From contig NZ_OX296583.1 of assembly GCF_946463545.1 (NCBI RefSeq), forward strand, positions 372,001 through 436,000: 64,000 nt of DNA, given 5' to 3'. Below are positions 40,413 through 47,802 of this stretch, one piece after another. The DNA comes from Methanothermococcus thermolithotrophicus DSM 2095. GTDB lineage: Archaea > AGJL01 > Methanococci > Methanococcales > Methanococcaceae. The notes under the pieces were generated by a model, which searched no databases, was not told where the DNA came from, and saw nothing but the letters and a program-made list of their open reading frames with translations. The first letter of the stretch is position 1. The number at the start of each line of letters is the position of its first letter. Both the position numbers and the translations under genes were made by a program.

Positions 40413-40640
40413 TACTTCACCTCAATAATACGTTACCATAATAACCGTCATTATTAATCATTATAATTTTGTTATATATAGGTTTTTATTGTTAGTCAAA
40501 CGTCGAAATATATTTTTGCATAATATTTAAATAATATATTGGCCTTAAGTTTTTAGTTCTTTTTGAGATAGTTTTATAACGAGTATATATACATTATTTG
40601 TATATTTGTATACTTCTAACATGATTGGCATAGGGATATC

Positions 40641-40955
40641 ATGAAAGATATAAAAAATATAAAAAACATAATAACTGATGAAAAAATAACCAACTACTTT
40701 GAAAGAACCGAAGAAGCAATAGAGATTATAAAGAAAGGTGTCCCTCCAAAAAGAAGTCTCCTATATGATGTAGCATTAGACTATCTCTGTATGATTGAAT
40801 GTTATTTTAAAGACGCAAAAGCATTTATAGAAGAAGGAGATTATGTTAATGCATTTGCATCATTAAATTATGCTTATGGTTGGATAGATGCTGGAGCTAG
40901 ATTAGGAATCTTCAATGTAGGAGATGACGACGTGAGATTTACGCTGGCAAAATAA
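40641..40955 (+). CDS. DUF357 family protein
   Basis: A 104-residue, mostly helical protein. The core [43 protein letters not shown] marks DUF357, an archaeal family of unknown function with a helical repeat-like shape. The stop is followed after 78 bases by the DUF555/UPF0212 gene, on the same strand. TATA-like sequence GAGTATATATAC lies near 40579. Confidence 0.75.
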   Translation: MKDIKNIKNIITDEKITNYFERTEEAIEIIKKGVPPKRSLLYDVALDYLCMIECYFKDAKAFIEEGDYVNAFASLNYAYGWIDAGARLGIFNVGDDDVRFTLAK

Positions 40956-40996
40956 TAAAAAATTAAGAGCTCATAAAGTTAGAGCTATGAACTACT

Positions 40997-41013
40997 ACGA
41001 AACTAAGTTTCGT
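40997..41013 (+). repeat. Short palindrome ACGAAAC-TAA-GTTTCGT before UPF0212 gene
   Basis: Perfect 7-bp stem with a TAA loop, with the ACGAAA / TTTCGT ends typical of the dispersed palindromic family. It sits 20 bases before the next ATG and lacks the type A tail. Confidence 0.6.
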
Positions 41014-41033
41014 TTAAATATTTGGTGAGACCG

Positions 41034-41375
41034 ATGGGAAATTATCATGTAACGCTACAGGCGGCATATACTGCAAAGAATATTGAAGATGTTGAAGATG
41101 CCATAGGGGTGGCCATATCCCAAATTGGAAAACTCCTAAACAGAAACAATTTAGATTATGTGGATATTGACGTTGGATTAACAATATGTCCTAAATGTGG
41201 AGAACCTATAGACTGCGTACTGGTTGTTGCAAGAACTGCAATAGTTGGTATTTTACTATCTATGAAAGTCTTTAATGCCGAAAGTCCAGAACATGCTGTG
41301 AGAATAGCAAAATCAGCAATTGGTAAAGCTTTAAGAGACATTCCCCTTGAAGTTGTAGATGTTGTTGAGATTTAA
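41034..41375 (+). CDS. UPF0212 (DUF555) family protein
   Basis: A 113-residue protein with one [10 protein letters not shown] zinc-knuckle-like pair (about residues 47-56) and the following [36 protein letters not shown]. It matches the archaeal UPF0212 family (MJ0068-like), function unknown. I start at ATG 41034, 5 bases after GGTGAG; the TTG at 41022 contains that ribosome binding site. Confidence 0.85.
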   Translation: MGNYHVTLQAAYTAKNIEDVEDAIGVAISQIGKLLNRNNLDYVDIDVGLTICPKCGEPIDCVLVVARTAIVGILLSMKVFNAESPEHAVRIAKSAIGKALRDIPLEVVDVVEI

Positions 41376-41462
41376 TCAAATCCTTTATATATTTTTTATA
41401 TATTTTTACTACTGTATCATCGAAAAGTATATATACTATTAATATGATTATTAAGTGAGTGT

Positions 41463-41547
41463 GCGGAGGTGGCCCAGCCTGGTACGGCGCGGGACTGCTA
41501 ATCCCGTTGGGCTTTGCCCAACCCGAGTTCAAATCTCGGCCTCCGCG
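41463..41547 (+). tRNA. tRNA-Ser (GCU)
   Basis: Acceptor stem GCGGAGG / CCTCCGC, anticodon GCT in GGGACTGCTAATCCC, a long variable arm (GTTGGGC TTT GCCCAAC), T-arm GAGTTCAAATCTC, discriminator G. The long arm and anticodon give serine for AGC/AGU codons. The 3' CCA is not encoded. No intron. Confidence 0.97.
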
Positions 41548-41888
41548 TCATTGTTTTACTCTTTTATCTGGCTTTATTTTATTAAATCCGATATGGTTTT
41601 AAGTGTCTATTTTTGAAGATCTCAATAATTTGTTTAAAGGACTACTAAAAAGTGGTTAATACCAAACAGGATTATATTTTGATACGGTAGTTAGATATAC
41701 AACTTTAAGACTTAATTTCTATTTTTTGCCCCTACTTCAAACTTAACTAAATTTTAGTAAATCATATTTATCAACTTTAAACACTTTTAAAGCATTCTCT
41801 ATCAAAACATCGTTTTTATCAAAATTTCTTTCGCTTCGAATTCGTATATCCTCGGAGCTCCGATATTCATACATACTTTCCAAATTTT
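41548..41888 (+). other. Intergenic region after tRNA-Ser
   Basis: About 340 bases, no convincing frame. It contains a perfect 10-base palindrome CGGAGCTCCG (41853-41862) inside a near-symmetric ATATC...GATAT frame, and a TCGCTTCGAATTCG stretch resembling repeat tails. No RNA gene seen. Confidence 0.45.
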
Positions 41889-42395
41889 TTACAAAGGTTT
41901 ATCTTTAAAATATGATCCATTGCCTTTCAAGTACCTAACTCCCAACATACTGCCAAGTTCCTCCCCTAAATCAATTGTCCATGTGTATTTAGATCGTTCA
42001 TTCCATTTTTTAAATGCTTCATCCTTATGTCTAAGAAAATCTTCATCAGTACAGTTATTCACATTCATATAATGTTTTACAAGTGTACTGTAGTCCAGCT
42101 CTCCCTTATTTGCCAACACCTCTGCAAAACCTAAATGTTTTATCATGTGGCAGTTAGGGCACAACATTATAAACCTCTTAAACTTCTGTATCTTGTTAAT
42201 ATCATCATATTCCCATTCCTCATGCATGTGCAGGCCTTTTTCCATAGATATTCCACATATTTCACACCTGTATCCTGCCCTTATAACCTCCTTTCTTCTT
42301 ATGTTATACCATTGTTCTTTTGACATTAACATTCTGATATTGGCACCCCAAGAACCAGACGGTACGAGCTCTATTTTTAGTTTTAAATCTTTCAT
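41889..42395 (-). CDS. HNH-type nuclease-like protein
   Basis: A 168-residue protein with the zinc and HNH-like pattern YRCEICG (about 43-49), LHMHEEWEYDD (about 56-66) and MLCPNCHMIKHLGFAE (about 78-93). The first His-Glu pair and the last His fit the beta-beta-alpha metal motif of HNH endonucleases. The C-terminal part is unassigned. ATG 42395 is preceded by GGGGTATT, which lies within an extended frame beginning with GTG 42407. No restriction or mobile partner is adjacent; it could be a homing or repair nuclease. Confidence 0.72.
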   Translation of the reverse strand: MKDLKLKIELVPSGSWGANIRMLMSKEQWYNIRRKEVIRAGYRCEICGISMEKGLHMHEEWEYDDINKIQKFKRFIMLCPNCHMIKHLGFAEVLANKGELDYSTLVKHYMNVNNCTDEDFLRHKDEAFKKWNERSKYTWTIDLGEELGSMLGVRYLKGNGSYFKDKPL

Positions 42396-42519
42396 AATAC
42401 CCCACACTAACTAGATGATATTAATATCCTAAAAAATAAACTTAATAAAAACACTTTTTAAAAAAGTAGGTTATAATATTATGTATAACAATCATATTTA
42501 TTGTTCGAGGGGTGTAACC

Positions 42520-42681
42520 ATGTTTGGAATATTTGATTGGGTCATAACCGCTATTATAGCTGCATTATTACTTTGGATCATAATTCGTTTAATATTCAAT
42601 ATAGTAGTGTCATTTGTGAAGCTCGTTAGTTTTATTATTGGTCTTGTAGTGGTAGTATATATTTTGAGTATTCTCATCTAA
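42520..42681 (+). CDS. Small membrane protein
   Basis: A 53-residue, almost wholly hydrophobic protein with two membrane spans (about residues 7-29 and 33-52) separated by SFVKL. It begins MFGIFDWVITAII after GAGGGGTG, a good ribosome binding site; the open frame begins at 42481 but that part has no such site. I do not recognise a family. It converges with the cation exporter gene. Confidence 0.6.
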   Translation: MFGIFDWVITAIIAALLLWIIIRLIFNIVVSFVKLVSFIIGLVVVVYILSILI

Positions 42682-42714
42682 AAATAACGACGAAAGTACA
42701 ACTACGATATGCTT

Positions 42715-43635
42715 TTAATTTTTAATTGGGCCGGGATTTACATGAACCATGCAATGTTTTGCATTGTATTTTTTTTCGATTTTTTCATGAACTTTTTCTG
42801 CAATATCGTGTGCTTCTTTTACCGAAAGATTTTCATCAACTGCAATTTCCACATCTACATACATTTGATTCGCATAGGTTCTTGTTTTTAAATCATCAAC
42901 ACCCATAACGCCTTCTGTATCCAATATATCTTGTAAAATACATTTAACTACTTCTTCATCTGCTGCACGGTCTATCAATTCATTAACTGCCTTTAAGTAA
43001 ATTTCAACAGCTGCTTTTATAATCCATATGCAAATTACAAGAGATGCTATAGGGTCCAACATAGGAAAGCCTAAACGTGCGCCTACAATCCCTACAACGG
43101 TTGCGATTGATGATAATGCATCTGAACGATGGTGCCATGCATCTGCAATCAAAGCTGAACTTCCAATTTTTTCAGCCCATTTAATTGTGTATCTATACAT
43201 CCATTCCTTTGTGATGATCGAGAGTATCGCAACATAGATTGTAATTTCTGCAGGTATTATGGTGGTTCCTTGTAGAATAAGCTGAACTGCGTTGTATCCG
43301 ATTACCAGCCCTGTTGCAAGTAAAATAATTGCCAGTATTTTTGACACAACTGGTTCCAATTTTTCATGCCCATAGAGATGGCGCTTGTCTTCAGGCTTAC
43401 TTGCTAACTTAATTCCAATAAATACAATAATTGTACTGAAAACATCAGATAGGGAGTGTATACCATCTGCAATCAAAGCACTACTTTGTCCTACAATTCC
43501 TACAATTACTTTTAAAGCGGACAGTAATACATTTGCAGCAATGGTAACTTTTGAAACTCTTTTTCCAACATCCACCCTTAAAGTTGCCGAGGTGTTGTAA
43601 AAGCTGTTGGATTTTTGTTTAATTTTTTGTTTCAT
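42715..43635 (-). CDS. Cation diffusion facilitator family transporter
   Basis: A 306-residue CDF-type metal exporter with six membrane helices. Metal-site motifs HSLSD (in ALIADGIHSLSDVFS) and HHRSDAL (in ALIADAWHHRSDALSS) are in helices II and V. The C-terminal cytoplasmic domain ends with HCMVHVNPGP. Substrate is probably Zn, Mn or Fe; the HxxxD / HxxxD pattern does not decide. GGTGATAGG precedes the ATG. Confidence 0.9.
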   Translation of the reverse strand: MKQKIKQKSNSFYNTSATLRVDVGKRVSKVTIAANVLLSALKVIVGIVGQSSALIADGIHSLSDVFSTIIVFIGIKLASKPEDKRHLYGHEKLEPVVSKILAIILLATGLVIGYNAVQLILQGTTIIPAEITIYVAILSIITKEWMYRYTIKWAEKIGSSALIADAWHHRSDALSSIATVVGIVGARLGFPMLDPIASLVICIWIIKAAVEIYLKAVNELIDRAADEEVVKCILQDILDTEGVMGVDDLKTRTYANQMYVDVEIAVDENLSVKEAHDIAEKVHEKIEKKYNAKHCMVHVNPGPIKN

Positions 43636-43827
43636 CCTATCACCTATATTGTCTGTTAAATTTATGATATGCCCAAGAAGACCGTAAAGTGATTTTCATA
43701 CAATGGAATAATAAAACATCTAAAATTACCTTTACTCGATAAAAATATATAAATATATTATGTCATATACATCCAACCAACAAAATAATGAAATTGTTAG
43801 TTTAAAATTTCCGGACGATTGGGTACT

Positions 43828-44376
43828 ATGACGAGACACTACTGCAAAGATTGGTTAACAAAAGAAGAACTAAAAGAGTTTATAGATGCTGTAAAATATC
43901 CACACCATAGATTATTTTTCAAAATGCTTTATGGAATGGCTTTAAGGGTTTCAGAGTTGCTAAATGTTAAAGTCAGAGATTTAAATCTAAAGGAGGGAGT
44001 CTGTAAACTATACGATACAAAGACCGAGAGCTTCCAACTGTGTATAATTCCTGAGTGGCTCATTAACGATATTTCACAGTATATTCGAGATAACAATTTG
44101 CAGCCAGAAGATGATCTATTCAACTTTAAAAATAGGACTTATGCATGGGAGCTCGTAAAAAGATACACGAAAGATGCGGGGATAAAAAAGGAACTTTCAA
44201 CACACACATTTAGAAGGTCAAGGGCATTACATCTTTTAAATGATGGAGTACCTCTTGAAAAGGTTTCAAAATACCTAAGGCATAAGTCAATCAATACCAC
44301 CATGCATTACCTGAGAATTACTGTTGAAGATATTAAGAAAGAATTGAACAGAATAGGGGACTGGTATGACTTATAA
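43828..44376 (+). CDS. Tyrosine recombinase (XerA/integrase type), catalytic domain only
   Basis: A 182-residue tyrosine recombinase. Catalytic residues can be placed: Arg in GMALRVSELLNV, His and Arg in STHTFRRSRALHLL, His in YLRHKSINTT, and the Tyr in MHYLRI. The usual N-terminal SAM-like core-binding domain is missing, since the protein begins only about 15 residues before the catalytic fold. It overlaps the next gene by 11 bases, so they are coupled. No other phage or plasmid genes are adjacent. It may be a domesticated recombinase or the rest of a small mobile unit. Confidence 0.82.
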   Translation: MTRHYCKDWLTKEELKEFIDAVKYPHHRLFFKMLYGMALRVSELLNVKVRDLNLKEGVCKLYDTKTESFQLCIIPEWLINDISQYIRDNNLQPEDDLFNFKNRTYAWELVKRYTKDAGIKKELSTHTFRRSRALHLLNDGVPLEKVSKYLRHKSINTTMHYLRITVEDIKKELNRIGDWYDL

Positions 44377-44905
44377 AACATATTATACTCCAAAATATTT
44401 ATCTAAAAAAGAAGTTGAAAAGTTGATAAAAGATGGGGTAGATGAAATAGTTATGCCAAAATCAGTTTACGAGCTCATGGAAAGAAAGAACAAGAATGCC
44501 CTTAACAGGTTGCTACTATTTGGAGTAGATGTAAAGATAAGTAGTAAAGTTGGAAGACCTAAAAAAATAGATGAACAAGTTAAAAACCATACTGTAGAAT
44601 TGATAAAAGAAGGTTGGAGTATTAGAGAAGTAGCAAAGGAATTAGGTTTAAAAAAATCGACCATATGGGATAATATCAAAGATGATTTAGAACACATTAA
44701 GAAAGAAAGACTAAAAAATTTAATCTACGAGTACAAGGAGCTCCTAATTAAAAAGGATAAATATAACGAATATGTTCAGACGTTGTTTAGTGAATTGGAG
44801 ATTTATGTAAATAACGACCAACTGGAGAATGCAGAAAAAGCTTTGAAAGAGATAATCAATTATGTAAACTTGACGAAAAAGAATAATCCATTTAATAAAA
44901 AATAG
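44366..44905 (+). CDS. HTH DNA-binding protein coupled to the recombinase
   Basis: A 179-residue basic protein. Residues 1-55 show LSKKEVEKLIKDGVDEIVMP; GRPKKIDEQV leads to a resolvase-like helix-turn-helix, LIKEGWSIREVAKELGLKKSTIWDNI (about 74-99). The rest is helical and charged, likely coiled coil for dimerisation. Its start overlaps the recombinase stop, so it probably acts with it, as a directionality or site-recognition factor supplying the DNA-binding part that the short recombinase lacks. This pairing is inference. Confidence 0.65.
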   Translation: MTYKTYYTPKYLSKKEVEKLIKDGVDEIVMPKSVYELMERKNKNALNRLLLFGVDVKISSKVGRPKKIDEQVKNHTVELIKEGWSIREVAKELGLKKSTIWDNIKDDLEHIKKERLKNLIYEYKELLIKKDKYNEYVQTLFSELEIYVNNDQLENAEKALKEIINYVNLTKKNNPFNKK

Positions 44906-45092
44906 TTTTGTTCAACCGGAAACTATTTTACATCCTCCATTGGTATCAAAACTTAATGGGAGTCACACGTATATTCAAAATACATGTTGGAGTATCTTAT
45001 ATTAACATATCTAATCCAAATATATTGTGCGAAGCTATAATGTTTTACCACCACCCTTACTTTACTCGGATACGACAATATAGGGATTATTT

Positions 45093-45110
45093 CCGAAAGA
45101 CTTATATATT
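45093..45110 (+). promoter_or_regulatory. BRE/TATA promoter of the histone gene
   Basis: CCGAAAGA (BRE-like) directly followed by CTTATATATT, 43 bases before the histone ATG. It is one of the clearest archaeal promoters in the window. Confidence 0.7.
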
Positions 45111-45152
45111 TCTTTTTTCAAAATTAAAAATATAAAAGATTGAGGTGAGTTT

Positions 45153-45356
45153 ATGGCAGAGCTTCCAGTTGCTCCAGTTGTAAGAATATTAAAAAAAGCA
45201 GGTGCTGAAAGAGTAAGTGAAGAAGCAGCTAAAGTATTTGTAGAAGCTTTAGAAGATATCGCATTAGATATAGCTAAAGAAGCTGCAGAATTATCAAAGC
45301 ACGCTGGTAGAAAAACTGTAAAAGTTGAAGACATTAAAATGGCTTTAAAAATGTAA
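45153..45356 (+). CDS. Archaeal histone
   Basis: A 67-residue HMf-type histone, one histone fold with no tails: [20 protein letters not shown], then the long helix [43 protein letters not shown]. Arg19 region and the RKT loop contact DNA. It packs the chromosome as dimers and longer superhelices. A strong promoter and GAGGTGAG site agree with high expression. The 5' gap 44906-45152 holds only an unconvincing frame. Confidence 0.97.
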   Translation: MAELPVAPVVRILKKAGAERVSEEAAKVFVEALEDIALDIAKEAAELSKHAGRKTVKVEDIKMALKM

Positions 45357-45792
45357 TTAAGCTTTTTTTCTACATATTTATTATTTATTAAGGTTATTCG
45401 AAAAACATTAAATATTGTACGTATAAGTAACTTCAATTTAGTTTCTTTTTATTTGAAAATCTAATGATTTTTAAATCCCTGAAGACCTTCGGTTTTCGGT
45501 AGGTTATATTGTTCTTCATGTTGTAATTAGAATAGTGTGCAGTTTTAAACATAATGCCCATCTAAATTTAAAAACTTAATAAATCATTCAATACCCACCA
45601 CTATCGCAGTATAATAAAATTTTATATATTTGTATATCATACTATTTAGGAAATCGAGTAAATCTCTTTACGAACTTGTTGCTGACTCACAAAAATTTGA
45701 AGAATTTTTGTTGAGTCGAGGCAAAACCTTCGGAGTTTTGCAAACTCATATAATCACAAATTTTATATTTTATAAACATTAGAGGGTTTAAC
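45357..45792 (+). other. Histone-pyrH intergenic region with palindromes
   Basis: About 436 bases with no gene. A weak stem GAAGACC / GGTTTTC occurs near 45480. A stronger cluster lies at 45680-45745 and is listed separately. The pyrH ribosome binding site GAGGG is at its end. Confidence 0.5.
45680..45745 (+). repeat. Palindromic element, type B cluster (two hairpins)
   Basis: Stem ACAAAAATT / AATTTTTGT around TGAAG (45689-45711), flanked by GACTC and GAGTC that extend the pairing, then linker GAG and stem GCAAAAC / GTTTTGC (45721-45741) around CTTCGGA. Same design as the hairpin arrays at 51991 and in polB. Confidence 0.7.
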
Positions 45793-46473
45793 ATGAAAGT
45801 AATTTTCGCATTAGGTGGTTCAGTTTTAATGCCTAAAGAAGGAGCATCTGTGGAAAAAATCAAGGAATATACTGAAACATTCAAAAAAATAAAAGATATG
45901 GGCCATGAGATGGGAATAGTTGTAGGTGGAGGATATACTGCAAGAAACTATATTTCAGTTGCAAGAGAATTTGCAAATGAAGCCTTTTGCGATGAAATTG
46001 GAATAATGGCCACAAGAATGAACGGTATGCTGTTGATATCTGCCCTTGGAAACTACACAATTAAAAAAATTCCAGAGAACTTCAAAGAAGCGGAGCTTAT
46101 CATGAATTTAAATAAAATTGTTGTAATGGGTGGAACCCATCCTGCACACACCACAGATGCAGTTGCAGCATCCTTTGCAGAATATATAGATGCCGATTTA
46201 CTCGTCATAGCTACAAACGTTGACGGTGTTTACGACAAAGACCCAAGAAAATATGATGATGCTAAAAAGCTTACTAAAATAACCACAACAGAGCTCTTAG
46301 ACCTCACTGGTTCAGCTTCCATAAGTGCAGGCTCTTCCAGTGTTGTGGATCCTTTGGCATCTAAAATTATAGATAGGGCAAAATTAAAAACCCTGGTAGT
46401 TGAAGGAACCCCTGAAGAAATTTTAAATGCTATTTTAGGAAATCATAGTGGAACTACCATTGTTTCAGAATAA
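45793..46473 (+). CDS. pyrH: UMP kinase
   Basis: A 226-residue amino-acid-kinase-fold protein converting UMP to UDP. Motifs: FALGGSVLMP, VVGGGYTAR, NVDGVYDKDPRKY and SAGSSSVVDPLASKII. Length and motifs fit the archaeal PyrH. GAGGG precedes the ATG. The next small gene starts 25 bases after the stop. Confidence 0.95.
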   Translation: MKVIFALGGSVLMPKEGASVEKIKEYTETFKKIKDMGHEMGIVVGGGYTARNYISVAREFANEAFCDEIGIMATRMNGMLLISALGNYTIKKIPENFKEAELIMNLNKIVVMGGTHPAHTTDAVAASFAEYIDADLLVIATNVDGVYDKDPRKYDDAKKLTKITTTELLDLTGSASISAGSSSVVDPLASKIIDRAKLKTLVVEGTPEEILNAILGNHSGTTIVSE

Positions 46474-46498
46474 CAATTTTTTGGTGTTTGGTGAAATT

Positions 46499-46681
46499 AT
46501 GGAAAAACATAAACATTGCATAAATTGCGGATTGTCGATCCCTCCTGAAGAATCCTTCTGTTCACAGAAGTGCAAGGAGGAATACATAAAAAAGAGAAAA
46601 AAGATTATGAAAAACCAGCAGATATTTTTTGTTACCATGTTGATTATACTTGCGATTTATGCGTACTCGGTTTTGTTATAA
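46499..46681 (+). CDS. DUF2116 zinc-ribbon membrane protein
   Basis: A 60-residue protein with a treble-clef-like CINCGLSIPPEESFCSQKC (residues 8-26), then a basic stretch and one C-terminal membrane helix (about 41-60). This matches DUF2116. ATG 46499 follows GGTGAAATT. It converges with the RelE remnant: its TAA ends at 46681, one base before the remnant's stop. Confidence 0.8.
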   Translation: MEKHKHCINCGLSIPPEESFCSQKCKEEYIKKRKKIMKNQQIFFVTMLIILAIYAYSVLL

Positions 46682-46892
46682 TCATGGAAATTTTTTATAA
46701 ATTTGTTTCCTATGCAAAACCTTATAAAAAACAATTTTTCTATTTTCGTATTTAAAACCTATTCTATAATCTCCAACCTAATTCGATAATAACTATATGC
46801 ACCTTTTAACTTTTTTACATTTGGGATTTCAGATAAATTATTTTTAAATCTTTTAAATCTTTGATAAAAGATTTTTTAAAAGATACTTCCAT
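46682..46892 (-). pseudogene. RelE-type toxin remnant with two frameshifts
   Basis: Starting at ATG 46892 (with GTGAT upstream), the frame reads MEVSFKKSFIKDLKDLK and then is lost. A second frame continues [22 protein letters not shown], and a third gives [23 protein letters not shown] to TGA 46684-46682. Together these are the classic RelE/ParE elements (N-terminal strand and helix, VKKLKG, YRIR-GDYRI, KVLHRKxIYKKFP). Net length is 211 bases, not a multiple of three, and a stretch of helix 2 seems missing, so the toxin should be inactive. It lies 11 bases after the antitoxin stop. Confidence 0.75.
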
Positions 46893-46902
46893 TATATCAC
46901 TA

Positions 46903-47082
46903 TTATAATAAATTTTTAGCAGTTTCTAAATTAATTTCTTCCTCATCTTCGATTTCTTCCATAGCCTTTAAAAGTTCATAATCTAATAACAATTCTTCAA
47001 TTTTTTTAAATATTTTATAATCTAAAATAACCCCTTTGATATTTCCTTTTTCATCGGTAAGGTATGATTGGACAATATTCAT
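46903..47082 (-). CDS. RelB-like antitoxin, intact
   Basis: A 59-residue acidic protein too short for many ORF filters. It begins MNIVQSYLTDEKGNIKGVIL, then DYKIFKKIEELLLDYELLKAME and a Glu/Asp-rich end. This is the form of archaeal RelB/Phd-type antitoxins: N-terminal strand for dimerisation and DNA binding, then a helix that wraps the toxin. GGTGGT precedes the ATG. The partner toxin downstream is broken. The antitoxin could protect against related RelE toxins elsewhere or repress transcription; this is inference. Confidence 0.72.
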   Translation of the reverse strand: MNIVQSYLTDEKGNIKGVILDYKIFKKIEELLLDYELLKAMEEIEDEEEINLETAKNLL

Positions 47083-47171
47083 ATGACCACCATTATTATT
47101 TGTTAAGTAGGATATTATTCGAAATATGTAATAGTTTCGAAAAATGTGTTATTTTATAACTCCCTGCACAA

Positions 47172-47188
47172 CCGATAAGTTTATATAC
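47172..47188 (+). promoter_or_regulatory. BRE/TATA promoter of first tRNA-Met
   Basis: CCGATAAG followed by TTTATATAC, 36 bases before the tRNA. The second tRNA-Met copy has no equally good box, though both share a TTTACTTTGC leader just before the tRNA. Confidence 0.65.
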
Positions 47189-47223
47189 TAGAATATACAT
47201 CTTTACTTTGCAAAGGAAATAGA

Positions 47224-47299
47224 AGCGGGGTAGGGTAGCCAGGCCCATCCCGCCGGGCTCATAACCCGGAGATCCGAAGTTCAAATCTTCGCCCCGCTA
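47224..47299 (+). tRNA. tRNA-Met (CAU), initiator type, copy 1
   Basis: 76 nt. Acceptor stem AGCGGGG / CCCCGCT with the A1-U72 pair of archaeal initiators, anticodon stem CCGGG-CTCATAA-CCCGG with three G-C pairs next to the loop, T-arm CGAAGTTCAAATCTTCG, discriminator A. CCA is not encoded. Its 3' end from GTTC onward is duplicated about 90 bases downstream (47371-47395). Confidence 0.95.
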
Positions 47300-47395
47300 T
47301 ATTATTTTATATTAAGTTTAAATACGAGCGTAGCGAGTATTGTTTTTGATGCAACTTTTTTAAAAGTTGCGTTCTAAATCTTCGCCCCGCTATAT
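47276..47395 (+). repeat. Duplicated tRNA-Met 3' end flanking a short palindromic insert
   Basis: GTTCAAATCTTCGCCCCGCT at 47279-47298 recurs as GTTCTAAATCTTCGCCCCGC at 47371-47390 with one extra T; both continue TATAT. Between them lie about 70 bases with ACGAGCGTAGCGAGT and the 9-bp stem GCAACTTTT / AAAAGTTGC (47351-47370). The string TTTTGATGCAACTTTTTT occurs here and again after the C/D sRNA near 61299. Confidence 0.8.
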
Positions 47396-47515
47396 CAGAC
47401 AATTTTCGTTCTTTTTGATTTTAAATTCAATTAAAGCGTTTTTAAGATTGTTGTAAGTTTTTTCTGTTTTCGTAGTATTGTAAACATTTGTTGTTTTACT
47501 TTGCGAACGAATAGA

Positions 47516-47591
47516 AGCGAGGTAGGGTAGCCAGGCCTATCCCGCCGGGCTCATAACCCGGAGATCGGTCGTTCAAATCGACCCCTCGCTA
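47516..47591 (+). tRNA. tRNA-Met (CAU), initiator type, copy 2
   Basis: 76 nt, same body as copy 1 (GTAGGGTAGCCAGGCC start, CCGGG-CTCATAA-CCCGG anticodon arm). Acceptor stem AGCGAGG / CCTCGCT and T-arm GGTCGTTCAAATCGACC differ from copy 1 by compensated changes, so both are functional folds. CCA is encoded at 47592-47594, unlike copy 1. Confidence 0.95.
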
Positions 47592-47693
47592 CCAAGTTTT
47601 GTTTTAGATTAAATTTCTTTTTTGTTAAAATTTATAGGAATATGTTTATTAATTTGTAAATTTAAATAAATTAATCTATTTATTTAAAATTAA

Positions 47694-47738
47694 ACAAATT
47701 CCTTCGGAATTTGTAGCTCTTCGCTTCGCTACGATTGA
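47694..47738 (+). repeat. Palindromic element, type A
   Basis: Perfect 9-bp stem ACAAATTCC / GGAATTTGT around TTC (47694-47714) then TAGCTCTTCGCTTCGCTACG. Located between tRNA-Met copy 2 and the 3' end of the first S-layer gene; it could assist termination from either side. Confidence 0.78.
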
Positions 47739-47802
47739 ATAAAAACTGATGTTTATAACCTTTCGAACTTTTTTTGAAAATAAAAAAATAGATATAAGAA
47801 AT

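Noticed and set aside
44908-45135. 75-codon frame before the histone gene
   Set aside because: No ribosome binding site, odd composition (many His, Tyr, Phe) and it overlaps the histone promoter.
47096-47284. 62-codon minus-strand frame across tRNA-Met copy 1
   Set aside because: It overlaps a clear tRNA and its promoter and resembles no protein.
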